Shown: piece by piece, positions 7,795-13,678 of the stretch
Numbering within the stretch: the first letter of the stretch is position 1
Layout of the letters: each line of letters opens with the position of its first letter
Source: an uncultured Actinomyces sp.
GTDB taxonomy: Bacteria > Actinomycetota > Actinomycetes > Actinomycetales > Actinomycetaceae
NCBI GenBank assembly: GCA_938040725.1
Contig: CALHZX010000055.1
Location: 1-16,171, forward strand
Reading direction: 5' to 3'
Length of the DNA stretch: 16,171 nucleotides
Program-made: the position numbers and the translations under genes
The notes under the pieces: generated by a model
What the model saw: only the letters and a program-made list of their open reading frames with translations
Databases searched by the model: none
What the model was told of the DNA's origin: nothing

Positions 7795-7863
7795 TCGCCG
7801 TATCCGCGGACAAAAGCGCGGTGACATGCGCTATGGTGCGCGACGGCGCGGGGTGAGCGCGGG

Positions 7864-7879
7864 TAGCATGGGGAGGGTG
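7864..7879 (+). promoter_or_regulatory. Candidate leaderless guaA promoter (-10 box)
   Basis: TAGCAT at 7864-7869 is a TANNNT-type -10 box, and the GTG chosen as guaA start begins 7 nt after it. This spacing is typical of leaderless actinobacterial transcripts whose first bases are the start codon. The GGAGG at 7872-7876 is too close to that GTG to act as a ribosome binding site. The -35 is weak. Confidence 0.4.
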
Positions 7880-9448
7880 AACGCTACTGACATGCATCCC
7901 GTCCTCGTCGTCGACTTCGGCGCGCAGTATGCCCAGCTGATCGCCCGCCGCGTGCGTGAGGCTAACGTCTACTCCGAGATCGTCCCCCACACCATGAGCG
8001 TGGCGGACATGCTCGCCAAGGAGCCCGCCGCCATCATCCTGTCCGGCGGCCCGTCTTCCGTGTACGAGGAGGGTGCGCCCTCCGTCGATCCTGCGATTTT
8101 TGAGGCCGGCGTGCCCGTCCTGGGCATCTGCTACGGCTTCCAGACCATGGCTCACGCCCTGGGTGGCACGGTGGGTCGCACGGGCACCCGCGAGTACGGG
8201 CACACCGAGGCCACAGTTTCTGCGGGTTCTTGCCTGTTCGGCGGCACCCCCGACGATCAGATCGTGTGGATGAGCCACGGCGACGCCGTCCAGGGCGCGC
8301 CCGAGGGCTTCACCGTCACCGCCTCCACCGCCGAGACCCCCGTCGCTGCCTTCGAGTCGCGCGAGCGTCGCCTCTACGGCCTGCAGTGGCACCCCGAGGT
8401 GGGCCACTCCCAGTTCGGCCAGGACGCGCTGAAGAACTTCCTGTACGAGGGTGCGGGGATCAAGCCCACGTGGACCGCTGGTTCCATCGTGGACGAGCAG
8501 GTTGAGAAGATCCGCGAGCAGGTCGGTGACGCGCAGGTTATCTGCGCCCTGTCCGGCGGCGTGGACTCTTCCGTGGCTGCGGCCCTCGTGCACAAGGCTG
8601 TCGGCGACCAGCTGACCTGCTTCTTCATCGATCATGGCCTGCTGCGTGCGGGCGAGCGTGAGCAGGTGGAGAACGACTACGCGCGCGGCATGGGTATTCG
8701 CGTCATCACGTGCGACGAGTCTGAGCGTTTCCTGTCCGCCCTGGCCGGCGTCACCGAGCCCGAGGCGAAGCGTAAGATCATCGGCCGCGAGTTCATCCGC
8801 TCCTTCGAGGCCGCCCAGAAGCAGGTCATCGAAGAGGTTGGCGCTGCCGGTGGCGAGGTGAAGTTCCTCGTCCAGGGCACCCTGTACCCCGACGTCGTCG
8901 AGTCCGGCGGCGGCGAGGGCGCGGCCAACATCAAGAGCCACCACAACGTGGGTGGCCTGCCCGAGGATATGACCTTCGAGCTGGTCGAGCCCCTGCGTAC
9001 CCTGTTCAAGGACGAGGTGCGTGCGGTCGGCCGCGAGCTGGGTCTGCCCGACTACCTGGTGAACCGTCAGCCCTTCCCGGGTCCCGGCCTGGGCATCCGC
9101 ATCATTGGCGAGGTCACGCGCGAGCGCCTGGATATCCTGCGCGCCGCGGACCTGATCGCCCGCGAGGAGCTTACGGCGGCCGGCCTGGATCAGGAGATCT
9201 GGCAGTGCCCAGTGGTTCTGCTTGCCGACGTTCGTTCCGTCGGGGTCCAGGGGGATGGCCGTACCTACGGCCACCCGATAGTGCTGCGCCCCGTGTCCTC
9301 CGAGGACGCGATGACGGCCGACTGGACGCGCCTGCCCTACGACGTCCTGGCCCGCATTTCCACGCGCATCACGAACTCGGTGCCCGAGGTCAACCGCGTC
9401 GTCCTCGACGTGACCTCCAAGCCCCCGGCCACCATCGAGTGGGAATAA
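7877..9448 (+). CDS. guaA: GMP synthase (glutamine-hydrolysing)
   Basis: Converts XMP to GMP with ATP and glutamine-derived ammonia. The N-terminal class I glutamine amidotransferase domain has its Cys85 in LGICYGFQ and His172/Glu174 in QWHPEVGHS. The ATP-pyrophosphatase domain has the PP-loop SGGVDSS (226-232). The C-terminal dimerisation domain has PGPGLGIRIIGEV and ends in the canonical PPATIEWE. Start choice: GTG 7877 (523 residues, possibly leaderless), ATG 7892 (518 residues, conserved core from HPVLVVDFG) and ATG 7868 are all in frame. I prefer 7877, with moderate certainty. The gene is intact, but the DNA right after its stop codon is where foreign sequence begins, so its 3' end is the likely attachment site of the neighbouring element. 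Confidence 0.95.
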   Translation: MNATDMHPVLVVDFGAQYAQLIARRVREANVYSEIVPHTMSVADMLAKEPAAIILSGGPSSVYEEGAPSVDPAIFEAGVPVLGICYGFQTMAHALGGTVGRTGTREYGHTEATVSAGSCLFGGTPDDQIVWMSHGDAVQGAPEGFTVTASTAETPVAAFESRERRLYGLQWHPEVGHSQFGQDALKNFLYEGAGIKPTWTAGSIVDEQVEKIREQVGDAQVICALSGGVDSSVAAALVHKAVGDQLTCFFIDHGLLRAGEREQVENDYARGMGIRVITCDESERFLSALAGVTEPEAKRKIIGREFIRSFEAAQKQVIEEVGAAGGEVKFLVQGTLYPDVVESGGGEGAANIKSHHNVGGLPEDMTFELVEPLRTLFKDEVRAVGRELGLPDYLVNRQPFPGPGLGIRIIGEVTRERLDILRAADLIAREELTAAGLDQEIWQCPVVLLADVRSVGVQGDGRTYGHPIVLRPVSSEDAMTADWTRLPYDVLARISTRITNSVPEVNRVVLDVTSKPPATIEWE

Positions 9449-9559
9449 AAAGGCCCCTGAGCTGGGCGTTTATCATCTGTCCTATCTAGTGGCATCTGGT
9501 CTCATCCAGTAGCAGGTAACGCGCAAGCCACCGGCCAATTCTGGTGAGAGAGCTTTTCG

Positions 9560-9594
9560 GGAAACCTCTGAAATCATCGATTTCAGAGGTTTCC
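9560..9594. terminator. Long perfect hairpin downstream of guaA
   Basis: GGAAACCTCTGAAATC (9560-9575) and GATTTCAGAGGTTTCC (9579-9594) form a 16-bp perfect stem with a 3-nt loop. TCTTT follows on the + strand, and the sequence before it reads as a short T/C-rich stretch as well. It likely ends transcription from guaA and may work in both directions. Confidence 0.8.
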
Positions 9595-9615
9595 TCTTTG
9601 CCTGTCTGCCTGCGC

Positions 9616-9966
9616 ATTTACTCCCAAGCCCGCCCCGTTTTGTCCACGGGATGCGACTGGTTCGCACTAAATGCTAAAAGGTGCCAATAGATGGACGATG
9701 CCGACGCGCGTTTTTATAGCGTTTTGCGTCCGAGTCGTCCCGATTCCCAAAACTGGAACTCAGTTTGAACTCAGTGGCTTTTTTGAAGGCCGATTTTCGC
9801 AAAGGCGCAGGTCGCTGCTAGGGAGTAGATTTTTCGGAAAAACGCCGCCCGGAGTGCCAAAACCCGTGCGAAAACCCGAATCGTGAGCCTGGATTTACTC
9901 ACCACCTACGTCCCAAAAACCTGCCTTCAGGGGTTTTGGTGCCGGTTTCTTTGCTGGGGAGTAAAT
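9616..9966. repeat. Four ATTTACTCCC-type motifs, possible integrase arm sites
   Basis: Forward copies lie at 9616-9625 (ATTTACTCCC) and 9893-9902 (ATTTACTCAC). Reverse copies lie at 9821-9831 (GGGAGTAGATT) and 9956-9966 (GGGGAGTAAAT). Repeated ~10-bp sites in both orientations between the insertion boundary and the repressor gene match the usual layout of arm-type sites bound by the N-terminal domain of tyrosine integrases. Binding is inferred. Confidence 0.5.
9756..9775. repeat. Direct repeat GAACTCAGT x2
   Basis: GAACTCAGT occurs at 9756-9764 and 9767-9775, an 11-bp period that is about one helical turn. Such phased pairs are typical of sites for small recombination accessory proteins. The partner protein is unknown. 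Confidence 0.4.
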
Positions 9967-9974
9967 TGCGACAA

Positions 9975-10002
9975 CAAAAAACGAGGTCCCGCAGGACCTC
10001 GT
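9975..10002 (-). terminator. Intrinsic terminator of the XRE regulator gene
   Basis: On the - strand ACGAGGTCC-TGCG-GGACCTCGT is followed by TTTTTTGTTG. On the + strand the stem arms are 9981-9989 and 9994-10002, and the A-run covers 9975-9981. It lies 24 nt beyond the regulator's stop codon. Confidence 0.88.
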
Positions 10003-10025
10003 GATTGGCATGCGATCGCTGTCGC

Positions 10026-10451
10026 CTAGCCTTTGAAGGATGCCTTCCAGGCTTCGTATTCCGCCTCTGAGACCTTGCCGGAGTCAAAGTCGGCTCGCAT
10101 CCGTGCCCATGCCTTCAACGCCTGAGAGAGCTTCTGAGAACCTTCCACCTTTGGATCTACTGCTACGCCGATGCCATCTTCCGTCTCGATGGGCCTGAAG
10201 CCCATCTCGCCCTCGAGCCTGAAGAGCATCTCGAGCGCCCCGCGCGCGGTGGCGGGGCCGATGTCGGCGAGGGACTCCGGCACGACGTCCAGCACCCTGG
10301 CGATCGCCTCGAGCTGGGGTCCGCCCGGCGTGCGCAGCCCGAGCTCGTAGTTGCGGACGGCTGATTCGGTGACGCCGATCTCCTCCGCGAGGCCCCTCTG
10401 GGTGTAGCCCCCCGCCTTCCTGCAGCGCCTTATGCGCTCCCCGACGCCCAT
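10026..10451 (-). CDS. XRE-family helix-turn-helix transcriptional regulator
   Basis: A 141-residue protein with an N-terminal Cro/CI-type HTH (about residues 3-60: GERIRRCRK, YTQRGLAEEIGVTESAVRNYELG) and a C-terminal part ending in a SHOCT-like SGKVSEAEYEAWKASF segment. The ATG at 10451 has GGAGG four bases upstream. A longer frame opening at 10532 would begin upstream of the gene's own probable promoter and is rejected. It is divergent from the integrase gene, and the shared intergenic region holds three AGCAC/GTGC palindromes, one in this gene's promoter spacer. The arrangement suggests an autoregulated repressor of integrase, and of the mob genes, where the palindrome recurs. Known family role: DNA-binding control of element lysogeny-like maintenance. 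Target assignment is inferred. Confidence 0.85.
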   Translation of the reverse strand: MGVGERIRRCRKAGGYTQRGLAEEIGVTESAVRNYELGLRTPGGPQLEAIARVLDVVPESLADIGPATARGALEMLFRLEGEMGFRPIETEDGIGVAVDPKVEGSQKLSQALKAWARMRADFDSGKVSEAEYEAWKASFKG

Positions 10452-10489
10452 TCCGCCTCCGTCCCCGAGCCCGTCATTCCATGGGACGG

Positions 10490-10517
10490 ATTCTACAGCA
10501 GCACGGTCCGTGCGCAA
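10490..10517 (-). promoter_or_regulatory. Promoter of the XRE regulator gene
   Basis: On the - strand TTGCGC (10517-10512) and TAGAAT (10495-10490) are 16 bp apart. The palindrome at 10500-10514 lies in the spacer, which would allow autorepression. The resulting leader is about 35 nt. Confidence 0.55.
10500..10514. promoter_or_regulatory. Operator-like palindrome 1 (regulator promoter)
   Basis: AGCACGGTCCGTGCG contains the perfect palindrome GCACGG-T-CCGTGC. It shares the AGC AC / GTGC half-sites of the other operators but with 5-bp spacing, so it may be a weaker or variant site. Confidence 0.5.
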
Positions 10518-10520
10518 TAG

Positions 10521-10549
10521 TTGACAGCACAATATCGTGCTGATATATT
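10521..10549 (+). promoter_or_regulatory. Integrase promoter
   Basis: A consensus TTGACA (10521-10526), a 17-bp spacer and TATATT (10544-10549) make this the best promoter match in the window. An operator palindrome fills the spacer, so the promoter is strong but repressible. Confidence 0.8.
10526..10541. promoter_or_regulatory. Operator palindrome 2, AGCAC-N6-GTGCT
   Basis: AGCAC-AATATC-GTGCT lies between the -35 and -10 boxes of the integrase promoter. A bound repressor would exclude RNA polymerase. Confidence 0.7.
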
Positions 10550-10562
10550 CCTAGGATGAAAC

Positions 10563-10578
10563 AGCACGTTATCGTGCT
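10563..10578. promoter_or_regulatory. Operator palindrome 3, AGCAC-N6-GTGCT
   Basis: AGCAC-GTTATC-GTGCT lies just downstream of the predicted transcription start and 37 bp from operator 2, centre to centre. It is before the AAGGAGG ribosome binding site (10585-10591) of the integrase. Confidence 0.7.
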
Positions 10579-10596
10579 CTATGGAAGGAGGACGGC

Positions 10597-11664
10597 ATGT
10601 CGGTGCGGCAGGAGAACAACGGGACGTGGACCTCCCAGTTCTGGTTCCGAGACTACGACGGGAACAGGCGCCACAGGACGAAGCGCGGCTTTCCCACCGA
10701 GCAGGCGGCGCTCGAATGGGAGGATGGGAGCAGGGCCGACGCCGAGGGGTCGGTGAGCTCCACCTTCGCCTCCTTCTTCGAGGTGTATAAGAAGGACATG
10801 AAGCCCCGCCTGCGCGAGAGCACGTGGATCGGAAAAGAGTACATGGTCCGCGACAAGATACTGCCGATCTTCGGGCAGATGCGCGTGGACGAGATCGAGT
10901 CGGTCGACGTCATCCGCTGGCAGAACGGGCTGATGGCGATGCGAAACGCTCACGGCGAGCCCTACTCGCCCACGTACCTGCGCACGATCAACAACCAGCT
11001 CGCGGCCATCTTCAACCACGCCGTGCGCTTCTACGGCCTGCGCAGGAGCCCGTGCGCGCGTACGGCGAAGATGGGATCCAACAAGGCCGGCGACATGCTC
11101 TTCTGGACGAAGGACGAGTACCTCAGGTTCGCAGACGCGGTGGCGGACAAGCCCGACAGCTTCTGCGCGTTCGAGATCCTCTACTGGTGCGGACTCAGGG
11201 TCGGCGAGCTACTCGCCCTCACGCCGGACGACGTCGACTTCAGGCGGGCCGTCGTGTCCGTCAACAAGTCATACCAACGGCTCAAGGGCCGCGACGTCGT
11301 CACCGATCCGAAGACGCCCAAGTCCGTGAGGGCCGTGGCGATGCCTGGCTTCCTCGTCGACGAGCTTTCGGATTGGCTCCAGGGGCATCCCGTGGCGCAC
11401 GACGAGCGCATGTTCCCGTTCACCAAGGACCGCATGCATCACGAGATGTCGAGAGGCTGCAAGGCCACTGGCGTGAAGCGCATCCGCATCCACGACCTGC
11501 GCCACAGCCACGTGTCCCTCCTCATCGACATGGGCTATTCCGCCGTGGCCATCGCCGATCGCCTCGGCCACGAGAGCACCGACGTCACGTTCAGGTACGC
11601 GTACCTCTTCCCCGACAAGCAGGGGGAGATCGCACGCGCCCTCGACAAGGGAGGGAGAGACTGA
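10597..11664 (+). CDS. Tyrosine-type site-specific integrase
   Basis: A 355-residue phage-type recombinase that would cut and rejoin attachment sites to integrate and excise the element. The N-terminal ~60 residues (WTSQFWFRDYDGNRRHRTKRGF) look like an arm-binding domain. A SAM-like core-binding domain follows at about 60-150, and the catalytic domain at about 165-345. The catalytic set is present: Arg201 (CGLRVGELL), a beta-hairpin Lys (239-242, DPKTPKSVRAV), His299/Arg302 (HDLRH), His325 (RLGHES) and the nucleophile Tyr334 (RYAYLFP). The ATG has AAGGAGG six bases upstream. The gene is preceded by a consensus promoter with two operators. Its stop codon overlaps the next start (TGATG). Target inferred from position: the guaA 3' end. 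Confidence 0.93.
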   Translation: MSVRQENNGTWTSQFWFRDYDGNRRHRTKRGFPTEQAALEWEDGSRADAEGSVSSTFASFFEVYKKDMKPRLRESTWIGKEYMVRDKILPIFGQMRVDEIESVDVIRWQNGLMAMRNAHGEPYSPTYLRTINNQLAAIFNHAVRFYGLRRSPCARTAKMGSNKAGDMLFWTKDEYLRFADAVADKPDSFCAFEILYWCGLRVGELLALTPDDVDFRRAVVSVNKSYQRLKGRDVVTDPKTPKSVRAVAMPGFLVDELSDWLQGHPVAHDERMFPFTKDRMHHEMSRGCKATGVKRIRIHDLRHSHVSLLIDMGYSAVAIADRLGHESTDVTFRYAYLFPDKQGEIARALDKGGRD

Positions 11665-12032
11665 TGCCCTGCCCCAACGACCGAAGGGCGAGGAGCGTCA
11701 CCGTTGCGTTCCGCATGACGCCGGCGCAGAGCCGTTGGCTCGACGAGGTGGTCGCGGAGTCAGGCATGACCAAGCAGGACTTCATCATGGCCCGCCTGCG
11801 CGAGGACGGCATCACCGTGGTGCCGAACAGAAGGATCTTCTTGGCCTTGCGAGATCACATGGCCGACGTGCTCCGGGAGCTCAGGCGAATCGACCCCGGC
11901 TGCGGGGTCGGCAGCGAGCTCATGGAGGCCATCGCCCGGCTCACGCGCGAGTTCACCGAGCTGCGCGCTGAGGAAACCGCCGATGTCGTGGCGGAGAGGT
12001 TCGAGGGCATCATCGGGTTGGAGCGCCGCTAA
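11664..12032 (+). CDS. Ribbon-helix-helix, MobC/accessory-like small protein
   Basis: A 122-residue protein whose N-terminal part (RSVTVAFRMTPAQSRWLDEV, then SGMTKQDFIMARL) has the strand-helix-helix pattern of ribbon-helix-helix DNA-binding proteins. The C-terminal two thirds are helical (ALRDHMADVLRELRR, MEAIARLTREFTELRAE). Small proteins of this kind are found with integrases and as plasmid mobilization (MobC-like) proteins of Gram-positive elements. The start overlaps the integrase stop by one base (TGATG), so translation is coupled and a role as recombination directionality or relaxosome factor is plausible. Which of the two cannot be told from sequence. Codons are rich in AGG and CGC. 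Confidence 0.7.
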   Translation: MPCPNDRRARSVTVAFRMTPAQSRWLDEVVAESGMTKQDFIMARLREDGITVVPNRRIFLALRDHMADVLRELRRIDPGCGVGSELMEAIARLTREFTELRAEETADVVAERFEGIIGLERR

Positions 12033-12397
12033 CGTCATGATTGCATGGCGATGATGCGCTCGCCTCTATTTGCGATTGAGCCATGAGGCCTCGTTGCCCA
12101 GATCTTCGAGCGAACCCTCTGCCCTTCGGCTCGTTGCACTCCATGCCCTGAGCGCGCTTCCAGGCCTCCTGAGCGCCGGCTCGCTCCCCGGGTCGCTCCT
12201 TGGACTCTGCAGGCTCATCGAGGACCCCTACGGCCGCAAGGGCCGCAAAAACTTTTCAAGTGGTTTCCCAAGTCCAATGCTCGAAAACTCGAGCCCTTAA
12301 GGGTTTTGCTTCCTCCCTTGCAACCTCCGGGAACCCTGATGGCATGCGAGCCACAAGGTCCGCCACAGGGGCGGGCCGAAACCTTAGGAGGTCAACC
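12033..12397. other. Gene-free leader region upstream of the YraN-like gene
   Basis: No gene supported. The frame of the next gene stays open upstream to about 12200, but the conserved part and the AGGAGGT ribosome binding site put the start at 12398. The stretch contains CTGAGCGC twice (near 12149 and 12169), a GGCCGCAA direct repeat near 12231-12247 and a small hairpin followed by TTTT (12279-12306). No promoter could be assigned with confidence. Confidence 0.5.
12279..12306 (+). terminator. Weak terminator of the integrase operon
   Basis: GCTCGA-AAAC-TCGAGC (12279-12294) is followed by the self-complementary CCCTTAAGGG and TTTT. The stem is short, so termination is uncertain. Confidence 0.35.
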
Positions 12398-12748
12398 ATG
12401 GAAACCATCGACACCAAGGCAATGAAGGGCATCAAGAGCTATCTTGAGCGCAGGGGATTCGAGATCCTCGAAGAGAACTGGGCGCACGGCGGCGACACCA
12501 TCGACTTCATCGCCAGCGAAGAGGACGACATGGTCTTCATCAGCTGCCAGGTCCGCCAGAACACCGGTGAAGGTTTCCCCGAGGAAGTTCCCGATCGCGA
12601 CTCCCTCGAGCGACTGGCGGCATCCTACCTCACCGAGCACCTCGACTCCGGCGATTGCGCGATCAGGTTCGACCTGATAAGCATGCTGATTCTCAACGAC
12701 AACAGGGCCCTTCTCCGCCATCATCGTAACGCACTTTGCGAGCTCTAA
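12398..12748 (+). CDS. YraN/UPF0102-like protein with altered nuclease motif
   Basis: A 116-residue protein resembling the YraN (UPF0102) family of small PD-(D/E)XK-fold proteins: YLERRGFEILEENWAHGGDTIDFIA and DDMVFISCQVR line up with the family pattern of RGxEILxxNW...GEIDLIA and VFVEVKTR. The usual nuclease core is lost, since GEID reads DTID and EVK reads SCQ, so only the Asp of the first motif remains. The protein may bind nucleic acid without cutting. The ATG has AGGAGGT (12386-12392) upstream. It is a single-gene unit with a strong terminator after it. Similar variants seem common on elements of Coriobacteriia, which is my recollection and unverified. Actual role unknown. Confidence 0.65.
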   Translation: METIDTKAMKGIKSYLERRGFEILEENWAHGGDTIDFIASEEDDMVFISCQVRQNTGEGFPEEVPDRDSLERLAASYLTEHLDSGDCAIRFDLISMLILNDNRALLRHHRNALCEL

Positions 12749-12755
12749 AAGCTCG

Positions 12756-12785
12756 CAAGGCTGGGAGCTTCGGCTCCCGGCCTTG
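12756..12785 (+). terminator. UUCG-loop terminator after the YraN-like gene
   Basis: CAAGGCTGGGAGC (12756-12768), a TTCG tetraloop and GCTCCCGGCCTTG (12773-12785) form a 13-bp stem with one G-U pair. A second hairpin, TGCGAGCT/AGCTCGCA (12737-12744/12750-12757), overlaps its foot and the stop codon. Confidence 0.8.
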
Positions 12786-12844
12786 CCTTAAAAACTCGGG
12801 AGCTCTTTCCGTGCCGTCGAGATGGTATTCTTTTCCCAAACGAG

Positions 12845-12922
12845 ATGGACCGCAAGCATAAAGTATTCCAGGAACTTGATGGACGTGTAGCACTGGTCAA
12901 TATTGTTGCGCAGGGGGAGTGA
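12845..12922 (+). CDS. Possible 25-residue peptide in frame with the next gene
   Basis: An ATG at 12845 opens 25 codons (starting MDRKHKVFQEL) and stops at TGA 12920-12922. It is in the same frame as the HEAT-repeat gene, whose ATG comes just two codons after the stop. It could be a translated leader peptide that couples to the next gene, or an N-terminal extension cut off by a stop codon. There is no strong ribosome binding site. TATTCT at 12826-12831 upstream could be a -10 box. Confidence 0.3.
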   Translation: MDRKHKVFQELDGRVALVNIVAQGE

Positions 12923-12928
12923 GGCCGA

Positions 12929-13549
12929 ATGAACCACAGAATCGAGGAAATTTCATCCAGCCTTGCGGGAGTCGAGCACGGCTTCAAGGAAATCGAGAGG
13001 TGTGCTGCCGCCGACTTTGCATCCAGAGACGCCTCGGATGTCGCAGAGTTGGCGCGGTCGGCAGGAGAATCGAAAACCGTCCAGGTAAGGATGTACGGGA
13101 CATTCCTACTCGGCTACCTCGCGGCGCATGATGAGCATGCCCTGCGTATCCTCAAGGATATTGTCTCTCGTGACGAGGACTGGAGAGTCCAGGAGATTCT
13201 CGCCAAGTCCTTCGATCGGTATTGTGGCGACAGAGGCTACGAGGAAGCTTTTCCCATAATCGACGAGTGGCTGTCCTCGGACGAGCCCAACGTGAGGCGG
13301 GCGGTGACGGAGGGCCTGAGAATCTGGACGGACAGGGACTACTTTAGGGAGCACCCCGAGGAGGCCGTTCGCCGGCTGTCCGCGCTCAGGGAGGACGCGA
13401 GCGACTACGTCAGGAAGTCCGTTGGCAACGCCCTGAGGGATATCAGCAAAAGGCACTCGGACCTGATCGCCGCAGAGCTGGCCTCGTGGGAGCTGGACTC
13501 GAAAGAGGCGCGACAGGTCCACAAGCTGGCATCCAGGCTTCTCGCATGA
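12929..13549 (+). CDS. HEAT-repeat, DNA alkylation repair (AlkD)-like protein
   Basis: A 206-residue, all-helical protein. From about residue 50 it shows repeated helical hairpins (VQVRMYGTFLLGYLA, DWRVQEILAKSFDRYC, EPNVRRAVTEGLRIWTDRDYF, SDYVRKSVGNALRDISK) with the spacing of HEAT repeats. The pattern resembles the AlkD-like DNA alkylation repair family, which lifts N3/N7-alkylated bases from DNA. The first ~45 residues are less conserved. AGGGGGAG (12912-12919) lies nine bases before the ATG. It ends 129 nt before the convergent stop of the caspase-like gene, so it is separate from that operon. Whether it repairs DNA or only serves as a helical scaffold cannot be told. It is shorter than typical AlkD (~230 residues). 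Confidence 0.65.
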   Translation: MNHRIEEISSSLAGVEHGFKEIERCAAADFASRDASDVAELARSAGESKTVQVRMYGTFLLGYLAAHDEHALRILKDIVSRDEDWRVQEILAKSFDRYCGDRGYEEAFPIIDEWLSSDEPNVRRAVTEGLRIWTDRDYFREHPEEAVRRLSALREDASDYVRKSVGNALRDISKRHSDLIAAELASWELDSKEARQVHKLASRLLA

Positions 13550-13678
13550 TGAACCATGCAAACGGCCGCCGGAAAACGGGACGCCAGCCGCTCTCATCGA
13601 AGAGGCTTCTGAGGATCCGACGCTCTTCCGATAGGCCGGGTTGTTCATGCTCAACAAGCCCGTCTCCGCAAATGAAGC

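Larger units (their letters stand above)
9449..9974. other. Element left end: gene-free attL-side region
   Basis: No convincing gene is present. A 71-residue open frame at 9671-9886 lacks a ribosome binding site and overlaps repeats. The first bases (9449-9470) resemble the left arm of a GC-rich guaA terminator (aaaaggcccctgagct) without its matching right arm nearby, as if an insertion had split it. Further in are a strong hairpin (9560-9594), a four-copy ATTTACTCCC motif set (9616-9966) and a GAACTCAGT direct repeat (9756-9775). A shorter imperfect hairpin lies at about 9913-9939. This mix is typical of a recombination region with integrase arm sites. No second copy of the guaA tail is visible in the window. 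Confidence 0.5.

Noticed and set aside
7109..9274. 721-codon frame on the - strand across bioY/guaA
   Set aside because: Antisense shadow of two recognisable genes; starts and ends without expression signals.
9671..9886. 71-codon open frame in the left end of the element
   Set aside because: No ribosome binding site, overlaps direct repeats and a putative arm site, no recognisable features.
10452..10532. N-terminal extension of the XRE regulator to 10532
   Set aside because: It would start upstream of the gene's probable promoter and inside the operator region.
10824..11663. Arg-rich + frame joined in frame to the 11664-12032 gene
   Set aside because: It lies in another frame of the integrase; only the part after the ATG at 11664 looks like a protein.
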